Source: an uncultured Oscillospiraceae bacterium (GTDB lineage: Bacteria; Bacillota; Clostridia; Oscillospirales; Oscillospiraceae). Taken from it: a stretch of 43,507 nucleotides of DNA. Positions 31,861-39,670 of the stretch are shown here, piece after piece. Below the pieces are notes generated by a model. That model did no database searches. It was given only the letters and a program-made list of their open reading frames with translations, and had not been told where the DNA came from. The position numbers and the translations under genes are program-made. Positions within the stretch are counted from its first letter, which is position 1; each line of letters begins with the position of its first letter. The DNA is taken from NCBI GenBank assembly GCA_944386975.1, contig CALXDC010000021.1, forward strand, positions 1 to 43,507, read 5' to 3'.

Positions 31861-33060
31861 GTGATTGAAAAAATAAAAAAGGTGCTACGGCATAAAGAGC
31901 TGAGGTGGTTTTGGCGGTATGCCTCCATGGCAAAGCTGCATATCGGGCGCTACGCCAGCAAAAAAATCATATTGGTCCGGCTGGACATGATTGGCGATTG
32001 CACCATGTTCAGCAGTGCGGCCAAAGCAATTTGCGACCATTATAAAGATCGGGAAGTAACAGTGGTGTGTCTGTCTACTACAAAGCCCATCTTTGAGCGG
32101 ATAGGGTGTTTTCATGAGGTTATCCCAGTGGATTTTAAACCTACTGCCATTGATTACCCCAAGCTCAAGACTCTGATTCGTCGGTTGCGCTCCACCGAGT
32201 ATGACCTGCTACTTCAGCCCCAGGCCTCGAAGTTACCCATTGCGGATATCATTGACGCGGCTATCAAATGCAACCGTCGGATTGCGCTGGAGACCAAAGT
32301 AGGAAACAGCAGCGCTAGATGGGTGGACATGGTCAATTTCCTGTATGATGAATTTATCCCCTCACCCAAGGGAATCGTAAGTGAGTTTGATTACTACGGG
32401 GCATTTGTGAGGGGGCTGGGATGTCCGGACTATAAGACCACTTGTCCCAGCTTGCCCTATCACGAGCAGAATTTTATCGAGGGCAACTACTATGTCCTCT
32501 ATCCTGCTGGGTCGTTCAAACAGAAGTTCTGGCCGCTGGACCGGGTGGCCTGGCTGGCGGACCATATTTATCAGAAGACGGGCTTTATCGCAGTAATTCT
32601 GGGGGCTCCTCACGAGAAGTGGGTGGCCGATGAGATTAAGGACAAGCTCCATCCCCTGACGGCAATGTCTACCATTGACCTGATGGGGAGGACTACTATC
32701 GGGGAAGTAGTTGATATCATTGGAAATGCCCAGTTTGTCATCTCCAACGACACGAGCGGGGTTCATATTGCCTGCGCTACCAAGACGCCGTCTGTGGTAG
32801 TGGTGGGTGGTTGGCACTTCAAGCGCTTTCTGCCATACCACATTGAGAACCCTGCCCCCGACGATTGCTTGCCTGTTTCAGCCTATACCAAGATGCCTTG
32901 CTATTACTGTGACTGGGATTGGAATACGATCGGAGAGAGAAACCAGGAGTGCCTGCACCGCATGCAGAGGGAGGAACCCTGTACGTGTATCGATGCGGTG
33001 TGCTACGAGCAGGTATGTGAATTAGTAGATGAAGTAATTGAAAGAGTACAGCTATGTTAA
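31861..33060 (+). CDS. Glycosyltransferase family 9 (heptosyltransferase-like)
   Basis: 399 aa from GTG 31861. GT-B fold: the N-terminal half has KKIILVRLDMIGDCTMFSSAAKAI; the C-terminal half has YYVLYPAGSFKQKFWPLDRVAWLADHI and the nucleotide-sugar site ISNDTSGVHIACATKTPSVVV, the GT9 signature. GT9 enzymes use ADP-heptose in known cases, and the gene directly follows hldE, so transfer of heptose to the glycan is likely. The last ~80 residues are Cys-rich (CYYCDWDWNTIG), which is unusual. It overlaps the next gene by seven bases. Confidence 0.85.
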   Translation: MIEKIKKVLRHKELRWFWRYASMAKLHIGRYASKKIILVRLDMIGDCTMFSSAAKAICDHYKDREVTVVCLSTTKPIFERIGCFHEVIPVDFKPTAIDYPKLKTLIRRLRSTEYDLLLQPQASKLPIADIIDAAIKCNRRIALETKVGNSSARWVDMVNFLYDEFIPSPKGIVSEFDYYGAFVRGLGCPDYKTTCPSLPYHEQNFIEGNYYVLYPAGSFKQKFWPLDRVAWLADHIYQKTGFIAVILGAPHEKWVADEIKDKLHPLTAMSTIDLMGRTTIGEVVDIIGNAQFVISNDTSGVHIACATKTPSVVVVGGWHFKRFLPYHIENPAPDDCLPVSAYTKMPCYYCDWDWNTIGERNQECLHRMQREEPCTCIDAVCYEQVCELVDEVIERVQLC

Positions 33061-34877
33061 AGAGAGGAAATACACTCCATTTCATTAATCGTGTGGACGG
33101 AAATAACTGCGGGGACATGATGGCCTGCCCACTGCTGTACTACTATGATTACTTTAAACAGTATTGTATTAAGCGTCATGATATACGCTTTATCGACTAT
33201 GAGAGCATTTCAAGTTCAGATGTGGTGATCTTGGGGGGAGGAGGACTGCTCGACTACGCTGAGTCTATGAATCGAGCTATCAACAGGGTGCTGGATATCG
33301 GTGCGGCAGTGATCGCTTGGGCTCCGGGATTCAACACCCATAGTCAGTACTGCGACAGAGTAAAGACGCCGATCCATTTTGAACGATTTGCCCTCCTTGG
33401 GGTGCGCGATGATCAGAATTCACTCCAGTTGCCTTATTTGCCGGATGTTAGCTGTAAGCTGGAGGGGTTGCGGAGATCCTACACAGTATGCAGAGAGGTT
33501 GGGATTGCGGCACATAAGGATTATCCTATTGTGGGTCTCGACCTGGATGTTATCACCAATGAGCGCAGTATGGATGAGATTCTCCGGTTTATCGGTGAGT
33601 CGAGGACCATTATTTCCAACAGCTTTCATATGATCTATTGGGCCATCTTGATGGGGAAGAAGACGGTGTGCGTGGCACCATTCAGCTCAAGATTTTTTTC
33701 ATACCGATATAAACCGGAATATTGCTCTGGCACCCTGCAGGATGCAGTGGAATGCCTTGGAAAGGCGCAGCGCTACCATGTGCTAGAGGAATGCGTCCAG
33801 ATGAACGATTCCTTTTTTCAGCGGGTAAGGGAGATTATTGAGAGCAGGCTTACACCCGAACATAACCTATTTGCACTCTATGAAGGGACCACCCAGGAGG
33901 CCATTTTAAGGGAGTCGTACAGAGAGCGACAGCTGCAAGAGGGGGATATGCTCATTGCGCAGCTGTTTGTGGATGAAGGCTCGGGTTTTTGCGAGGAAAA
34001 CAAACTTATCTCCATTAACAATGTGTACGGAGATGACGTACACACCATTCGCTTTGACCTTGCTGGTTTTTCTAACCCCAGGAGGCTGCGCTTTGATCCC
34101 ATAGAGGCATATTTTTGTAAAGTCAAAATGCTCAGCGTAGAGTCAGACAGAGGTCCTCTGTCCTATTGGGCAAAAGCAGCCGTCAACACAGATGGTTGGA
34201 ATTATTTCTTGACTACCGACCCCCAATACTATATTGGGGTGACTCCGCAGGAGAAATCTGTTACGGTGAACTTCAGACTCAGACTTTTGAGTCACAGCGA
34301 GGCCGAGGCTAACCTGTATGGTTTTTTAGATTATCAAGATCAGAGAATAGAAGCATTTGTAGGACAGCTCCGAGAAAAAGAAGCGGATTTGCAGCGTCAA
34401 ATACAGATTGTCCAGGAACAAAAGGGGCAAATAGAGCAGGAGACTGCTCGGCTTCAGGAGCAGAATGAGATGCTTAGTCAATATGTTGAGCATATTCAGG
34501 AACAGAGAAAAGAAATAGAGTGGCAGTCCCTTAGGCTACGGCATCAGGATGAGGAATTGGCGCAAAAAGAGCAAAGCATTTCGCGCCAAGATCAGGAATT
34601 GGTGGTGCGCGCAGAAAAAATACATGCCCAGGATGTGCAGATTAAGCGGCTCCTTGAATGTATAGAACAGCAGAGCCAGAAGCTCACACAACAGAGTCAG
34701 CGCATTGAAAAGATGGAGGGGTGTATTACTAGACAGACTTTTGAGGTGGAACAAATGTCCCTGCAACTAAAGAACCTCTACAACTCTACCTGCTGGAGAA
34801 TTACAGCGCCCATTCGGAAAATTGGCGATTTTATTAAGCTTTTATTGAAAGGAATCAATAAAAATGCGACTAAGTGA
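33054..34877 (+). CDS. Polysaccharide pyruvyltransferase-family protein with coiled-coil extension
   Basis: 607 aa. Residues 1-265 match the PS_pyruv_trans family: GNNCGDMMACPLLYYY, VVILGGGGLLDY, GLDLDVITNERSMDEIL and the conserved His segment ISNSFHMIYWAILMGKKTV. The family adds ketal-linked pyruvate to wall or exopolysaccharides. Residues ~290-430 form a beta-rich domain (AQLFVDEGSGFCEENKL...) also seen in other polysaccharide enzymes. Residues ~435-575 are a long Gln/Glu-rich coiled coil. The end NLYNSTCWRITAPIRKIGDF is a common tail of cell-surface glycosyltransferases. The coiled coil may hold an assembly complex together. It overlaps both neighbours (7 and 14 bases). Confidence 0.8.
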   Translation: MLKRGNTLHFINRVDGNNCGDMMACPLLYYYDYFKQYCIKRHDIRFIDYESISSSDVVILGGGGLLDYAESMNRAINRVLDIGAAVIAWAPGFNTHSQYCDRVKTPIHFERFALLGVRDDQNSLQLPYLPDVSCKLEGLRRSYTVCREVGIAAHKDYPIVGLDLDVITNERSMDEILRFIGESRTIISNSFHMIYWAILMGKKTVCVAPFSSRFFSYRYKPEYCSGTLQDAVECLGKAQRYHVLEECVQMNDSFFQRVREIIESRLTPEHNLFALYEGTTQEAILRESYRERQLQEGDMLIAQLFVDEGSGFCEENKLISINNVYGDDVHTIRFDLAGFSNPRRLRFDPIEAYFCKVKMLSVESDRGPLSYWAKAAVNTDGWNYFLTTDPQYYIGVTPQEKSVTVNFRLRLLSHSEAEANLYGFLDYQDQRIEAFVGQLREKEADLQRQIQIVQEQKGQIEQETARLQEQNEMLSQYVEHIQEQRKEIEWQSLRLRHQDEELAQKEQSISRQDQELVVRAEKIHAQDVQIKRLLECIEQQSQKLTQQSQRIEKMEGCITRQTFEVEQMSLQLKNLYNSTCWRITAPIRKIGDFIKLLLKGINKNATK

Positions 34878-36819
34878 CCAGCCTAAACGCGCGTGTATCT
34901 ATTTTATCTATGACCGGGACGGGATCGTGGACCGCTATGTAATCCATCAGTTGGAAGATATGCGGAAAAACGTTGCCTTTCTTCATTGTGTGATCAACGG
35001 GAAACTGACTCACAAGGGAAAATATGCTTTGGAGCATGTGGCCGACGAAGTATATGTACGTGAGAATAAGGGAAACGATATCGGGGCGTACAAAGCTGCC
35101 ATTCAACATATCGGGTGGGAAAAGCTTTCGTCCTTTGATGAACTTGTTATCATGAACAACACATGCTTTGGGCCGGTCTATCCGTTTAAAGAGTGTTTTG
35201 ATTGGGCCCAAAATCAGGATGTTGATTTTTGGGGGCTGACTGGAGATACCAAGACGGACTGGCTGGGAACAAAGAATTATCTGCACTACAATGAATCTCG
35301 GATGCATATGCAGTCCTACTTTCTTGTTTTGCGCAAGCCCCTGTTGGGCAGCAACCTGCTGAAAGAGTTCTTCGACGAGATCCCCGAGGATACCAGCTAC
35401 GTGTTCTCCGGCTGCTACTATGAGTACGCCTTTCCTGGATATTTTGAGGAGCGGGGGCACCGGGGAGCGCTTTACTGCGGCGATGAGGATGATATGGATT
35501 ATCCACTGCTCCACAATCCGGCCTCTCTGCTGCGCAAATACAGGATGCCCCTTTTTAAAAAGCGCAGCTTTTTCCACCACTATACCGACGTCCTCAATCA
35601 CTCCGCGGGGGAGGCCACGGCCAGGCTGATCCGTTTCCTCCAGGAGGAGACCGATTATGATATGGATCTGGTGTGGGAGTCCATCCTCCGGACCTGCAGC
35701 CTTTCCGATGTGGTGCGCTGCGCCCAGCTGAACCGTGTGCTCCCCAGCCGCCAGTTGACGGACGGGAAGCCGGCCGGGGGCAGCAGGGTGGGCCTGGTGT
35801 ACCACGCCTATTATGAGGACCTGTTTGACGAGAGCATCTCCTATATCATGAATTTCCCCGCCTGGGCCGGCGTGCTGATCACCACAGACACCCAGGAGAA
35901 AAAAGCGGCGCTGGAGGCCAAGCTTCAGGCCGCCGGGGGCAAAGGAGAGGTCATCGTCATTGAGAACCGGGGGCGCGACGTGTCCAGCCTTCTGGTGGGA
36001 GCGGCGGAGTTTGTGAAGCGGTACGACCTGATCTGCTTTGCCCATGAGAAGAAGACCCCGCAGATCAAGCCCTATACCGTGGGCCGTTCCTGGGCGTATA
36101 AGCTGCATGAAAATATGTTTGGAACCGGGGAATTTGTCCAAAATGTGATTGCCATGTTTGAGCGTGAGAAGCGGCTGGGCATCGCGTTCCCCTCGGCGCC
36201 CAACCACAGCCACTACGCGTACAGCATCGGAAACGGCTGGAGCGGAAACTTTGAAAATACCCGCAAGCTCCTGACGGATTTTCATGTCCGGGCGGCCATC
36301 AACGAGCACACCCTCTGTGTCGCCCCTCTGGGCACCTGCTTTTGGTTCCGGACCAAGGCGCTGGAGAAGCTGTTCGCGGGATACGACGGGGACGGCTGGA
36401 AGTACTCGGATTTTCCCCGGGAGCCCAATCGCTACGATCAGACCATCCTCCATGCCATTGAGCGCTCCTACGCCTACTTTGCACAGGACGCGGGGTATTA
36501 TCCGGTGTACCTCTACAGCGACCGGTTCGCCCAAGTGGAATTGACCACCCTGGAATTCAATCAGTCGGGCGCCACCGAGATGCGGGCATGGGTGAATGCC
36601 TTGGCCATGAATTCCCTTGTTACTGATTCCCAGAAGCGTGATGAAGAGATGACCTCCGAGGAGATCGTACAGCGTTATGACCAAAGTATCAACTATGGAG
36701 TGAAGCAAAGTATGATACATCTGGCATTTGCACTGCGCTGCAAGTACCCTACTATGTGGAAAATTATGCTGCCTGTCAGACGGGTGGTTCAGATGGTGCT
36801 GGGAATTAAGACCAAGTAA
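34864..36819 (+). CDS. Rhamnan synthesis F (RgpF-like) protein
   Basis: 651 aa. Two RgpF-type segments are visible. The N-terminal half has CIYFIYDRDGIVDRYVIHQLEDMR, ENKGNDIGAYKAAIQHIGW, DELVIMNNTCFGPVYPF and MQSYFLVLRKPLL. The second half has VGLVYHAYYEDLFDESISYI, IENRGRDVSSLLVGAAEFV, YDLICFAHEKKTPQIKPY and APLGTCFWFRTKALEKLFAGY. RgpF proteins act in assembly of rhamnose-rich wall polysaccharides, fitting the rml genes upstream. GC content rises sharply from about 35340 and falls again near 36600, giving a mosaic gene. The start overlaps the previous gene by 14 bases. Confidence 0.85.
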   Translation: MRLSDQPKRACIYFIYDRDGIVDRYVIHQLEDMRKNVAFLHCVINGKLTHKGKYALEHVADEVYVRENKGNDIGAYKAAIQHIGWEKLSSFDELVIMNNTCFGPVYPFKECFDWAQNQDVDFWGLTGDTKTDWLGTKNYLHYNESRMHMQSYFLVLRKPLLGSNLLKEFFDEIPEDTSYVFSGCYYEYAFPGYFEERGHRGALYCGDEDDMDYPLLHNPASLLRKYRMPLFKKRSFFHHYTDVLNHSAGEATARLIRFLQEETDYDMDLVWESILRTCSLSDVVRCAQLNRVLPSRQLTDGKPAGGSRVGLVYHAYYEDLFDESISYIMNFPAWAGVLITTDTQEKKAALEAKLQAAGGKGEVIVIENRGRDVSSLLVGAAEFVKRYDLICFAHEKKTPQIKPYTVGRSWAYKLHENMFGTGEFVQNVIAMFEREKRLGIAFPSAPNHSHYAYSIGNGWSGNFENTRKLLTDFHVRAAINEHTLCVAPLGTCFWFRTKALEKLFAGYDGDGWKYSDFPREPNRYDQTILHAIERSYAYFAQDAGYYPVYLYSDRFAQVELTTLEFNQSGATEMRAWVNALAMNSLVTDSQKRDEEMTSEEIVQRYDQSINYGVKQSMIHLAFALRCKYPTMWKIMLPVRRVVQMVLGIKTK

Positions 36820-36871
36820 ACTGATGGATAGCAGAAAATAAATCTGATAGAGAACAAAAAGTGTGGGTAAT

Positions 36872-37531
36872 ATGAAGAAAAGAGAAAAAACGTTAGAGCA
36901 ATTGCGGAAGGAATTATTTGATCGGTTTCCCCAACTTGTAAGTTGCCGCACATCATTTGATGAAGCATTCAGTACTCTGCTCAACTGCTACCGCGAGGGC
37001 GGAAAGCTGTTGGTTGCAGGAAATGGAGGCAGTGCGGCGGACTCGGAGCACATAGTAGGTGAGTTGATGAAGTCGTTCTTGTTCAACCGGAAGATTACAG
37101 ATGACGTGGAGCGGAATTTGGTGGAGTGTTTTGGCGAGGACGGTTTGCATTTAGCGGAAAAACTGGAAGGAGCACTGCCCGCCATTCCATTGACATCCAT
37201 GCCAGCATTAACCAGTGCGTTTGCCAATGATGTGGATGTCGCAGTTTCTTTTGCACAAATGCTGTATGGATACGGTTGCGCGGGAGATGTTTTGCTGGGA
37301 ATTTCCACATCGGGAAACTCAAAGAATGTCTTGTATGCATTGATGGTAGCAAAGGCAAAGGGTATCCGAACCATTTTGCTCACTGGTGGGACCGGTGGAC
37401 GGGGAAGAGCCTTGGCGGATCATATCATCTGCGTGCCAGAGACGGAGACATTCAAGATTCAGGAACTGCATCTACCTATTTACCACGCACTTTGTGCCAT
37501 GCTCGAGGCGGAACTGTTTCAAGAGAAATGA
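36872..37531 (+). CDS. gmhA: Sedoheptulose-7-phosphate isomerase
   Basis: 219 aa from ATG 36872; an in-frame GTG at 36863 is possible and neither has a strong ribosome-binding site. SIS-domain protein: LLVAGNGGSAADSEHIVGELMKSF, the GISTSGNSKNVLYAL phosphate loop, ILLTGGTGG and the catalytic region QELHLPIYHALCAMLE are GmhA features. It turns sedoheptulose-7-phosphate into D-glycero-D-manno-heptose-7-phosphate, the substrate of HldE. A helical N-terminal extension of ~30 residues makes it a little longer than typical GmhA (~190 aa). Confidence 0.85.
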   Translation: MKKREKTLEQLRKELFDRFPQLVSCRTSFDEAFSTLLNCYREGGKLLVAGNGGSAADSEHIVGELMKSFLFNRKITDDVERNLVECFGEDGLHLAEKLEGALPAIPLTSMPALTSAFANDVDVAVSFAQMLYGYGCAGDVLLGISTSGNSKNVLYALMVAKAKGIRTILLTGGTGGRGRALADHIICVPETETFKIQELHLPIYHALCAMLEAELFQEK

Positions 37532-37580
37532 ACTCACAATCAGAAACATTTAGTTAAAATCGAGTGTGATGCTTATTATA

Positions 37581-37602
37581 CTTGTTCTTAATAGATAACA
37601 AG
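37581..37602. promoter_or_regulatory. Short inverted repeat between gmhA and gmhB
   Basis: CTTGTT (37581-37586) and AACAAG (37597-37602) around a 10-base AT-rich centre in the 112-base gap. It might mark an internal promoter or a processing point; evidence is thin. Confidence 0.2.
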
Positions 37603-37643
37603 AAATCCAATGTGAACCTGAAGAACGATGAGGGGGTAGGCAT

Positions 37644-38150
37644 TTGAACAAAGCATTTTTATTGGATCGAGATGGCACAATTAATGTGGATACCGGATAT
37701 GTGGGGGATCCAGACAAGGTAGAGCTTTTATTGGGAGTTGCGGAGGCCATCCGGAACATGAACCGAACTGGGTACCTTGTGATCGTTGTGTCTAATCAGA
37801 GCGGAGTGGCCAGAGGGTATTTCGGACTGGATGCGGTGAAACGGGTAAACGACAGAATTAATGAGCTGTTGGCCCAGCAAGGCGCCCACATAGATGCGTT
37901 CTATGTCTGTCCGCATTTGAAGGGCGGGGCAGTCAAAGAATTTGATGTTGAGTGTGAATGCCGTAAGCCCAAATTGGGTCTATTTCAAAAGGCCATCACC
38001 GATTTCTCACTTGATCCTGCTCAGTGCTTTGCTTGCGGGGATAAGCCCCGAGATATAGAGCGGCTGACGGAGCTGGGAATACCCCCGGAGCATCTGGCGA
38101 TTGTCGACGGTGTGACCATAACTGAGTGCTTTCCATTCCTGTCGGAGTGA
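37644..38150 (+). CDS. gmhB: D-glycero-beta-D-manno-heptose 1,7-bisphosphate 7-phosphatase
   Basis: 168 aa from TTG 37644, chosen because GAGGGGGT lies just upstream and the frame begins NKAFLLDRDGTINVD. HAD-family phosphatase: DRDGT motif at the N-terminus, VVSNQSGVARG, the zinc site CPHLKGG...CECRKPKLG and CFACGDKPRDIE. It removes the 7-phosphate from heptose-1,7-bisphosphate so that HldE can attach AMP. With hldE and gmhA this completes the route to ADP-D-glycero-beta-D-manno-heptose within the operon. Confidence 0.9.
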   Translation: MNKAFLLDRDGTINVDTGYVGDPDKVELLLGVAEAIRNMNRTGYLVIVVSNQSGVARGYFGLDAVKRVNDRINELLAQQGAHIDAFYVCPHLKGGAVKEFDVECECRKPKLGLFQKAITDFSLDPAQCFACGDKPRDIERLTELGIPPEHLAIVDGVTITECFPFLSE

Positions 38151-38226
38151 TGGCTTGGTATGATATCCCCGACGCCAATGGGCGGAAAGGACTATTGCGA
38201 CTATTTCACTGATAACGAGGTTTAGT

Positions 38227-39648
38227 ATGGTATTTTCATCGCCGATTTTTTTGTTTTTATTTTTTCCATTTGCTTTATTGGGGTATTACTTGTTCAGAAA
38301 GAAGCTGGGGAATCTATTTCTCCTGATCATCTCGTTGCTGTTTTACGCATGGGGTGAACCTAAATTTGTCGTCGTTATGATCGCTACGGTCCTTCTAGAT
38401 TATCTGCTGGGGCTGTGGGGGAACTGGGCGCGTGTAAGGGGGCGCAGTACCCGTCCAGTCATTGTGATGGCTGCTGTGTTAAATGTGGGGCTTCTGTTTG
38501 TATTCAAATACTTAAATTTTGCGACGGAGAACCTGCGCCTGCTGTTGGGAGATATGGTCCCGCTAACGCAAATTGTCCTTCCCATCGGGATTTCCTTTTT
38601 CACGTTCCAGGCTATGTCCTATGTATTTGACGTATGCGCTGGAAAAGGTGAAGTGCAGCGCAATCCGCTCAATGTATTGCTATATGTTAGCCTGTTTCCC
38701 CAGTTGATCGCCGGACCCATTGTGCGCTATCAAACCGTGGCGCAGGAGATCAAGCACCGCAAGGAGACGCTGGATGACTTTACCTACGGAATTGAACGTT
38801 TTATCATTGGGTTTGCCAAAAAGGCCGTCCTGGCCAATACCATTGGCATTACTGTGGATTACTGTTTCGGCCTGGTGGGCGGCCAGGGCGGTTCGGGCCT
38901 GACCACAGGGATCGCGTGGCTGGGGGCCATCGGATATTCCCTGCAGCTCTATTACGATTTTTCCGGCTACTCGGACATGGCCATTGGCCTGGGGCGCATG
39001 TTCGGCTTCCATTTTGAAGAGAACTTCAACTACCCCTACATGACCAAATCGGTGGGGGAGTTCTGGAGAAGATGGCATATCTCCATGGGCAGCTGGTTCC
39101 GGGACTATGTTTACTTCCCCTTGGGCGGATCGAAGGTGAACGGCACCGGCCGGATTATCTTCAACCTGTTTGTGGTGTGGCTTCTGACCGGAATCTGGCA
39201 CGGGGCGAATTGGACGTTTATCGTCTGGGGTCTTTGGCATTTTATGTGGATCGCCTTTGAGCGTATAAGTGGGATACCAAAGCGCTGCGGGAAACTTGGC
39301 TCATTTTTTTATCGATGCATTTCGTTGCTAGTTGTGATCATTGGATGGGTGATCTTCAGAGCAGATTCCCTGACCCAGGCCAAGGTGTATCTCATTACAA
39401 TGTTTACCAATTGCTTTGGACAAAACCAGGCAGGGTTCCAATATCTATGCAGATATTGGCCCTTCTATTTGGCGGCACTGATCTTTTGTGCCCCAATTTA
39501 TCAGATCCTGCGCCAACGTATGGGAAATGCGTCTGCAAGTTTGATCGGAAATGCGATGTATAAGGTTATCCTGCTGCTGCTGTTTAAGATTTCGATCGTG
39601 TTCTGCATAGCGGGGACCTATAACGCGTTTATATATTTCAATTTCTGA
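38227..39648 (+). CDS. MBOAT O-acyltransferase (AlgI/DltB-like)
   Basis: 473 aa, multi-span membrane protein from MVFSSPIFLFLFFPFALLGY. Family signatures: FKYLNF, LPIGISFFTFQAMSYVFDV, LFPQLIAGPIVRY, YDFSGYSDMAIGLGRMFGF, NFNYPYMTKSVGEFWRRWHISMGSWFRDYVYFPLGG and TGIWHGANWTF with the presumed catalytic His325. It should pass acyl groups (probably acetyl) across the membrane. The next gene encodes the AlgJ/AlgX-type partner domain that would place the acyl group on the glycan. The ribosome-binding site is weak (GAGG), suggesting low or coupled translation. Confidence 0.9.
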   Translation: MVFSSPIFLFLFFPFALLGYYLFRKKLGNLFLLIISLLFYAWGEPKFVVVMIATVLLDYLLGLWGNWARVRGRSTRPVIVMAAVLNVGLLFVFKYLNFATENLRLLLGDMVPLTQIVLPIGISFFTFQAMSYVFDVCAGKGEVQRNPLNVLLYVSLFPQLIAGPIVRYQTVAQEIKHRKETLDDFTYGIERFIIGFAKKAVLANTIGITVDYCFGLVGGQGGSGLTTGIAWLGAIGYSLQLYYDFSGYSDMAIGLGRMFGFHFEENFNYPYMTKSVGEFWRRWHISMGSWFRDYVYFPLGGSKVNGTGRIIFNLFVVWLLTGIWHGANWTFIVWGLWHFMWIAFERISGIPKRCGKLGSFFYRCISLLVVIIGWVIFRADSLTQAKVYLITMFTNCFGQNQAGFQYLCRYWPFYLAALIFCAPIYQILRQRMGNASASLIGNAMYKVILLLLFKISIVFCIAGTYNAFIYFNF

Positions 39649-39670
39649 GTTTGGCGGTGCAACTGATTAT

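Noticed and set aside
34870-36984. A 704-codon open frame on the minus strand opposite the RgpF and gmhA genes
   Set aside because: It is antisense to well-supported genes, shows no family features, has no ribosome-binding site and arises from codon bias of the plus-strand genes.
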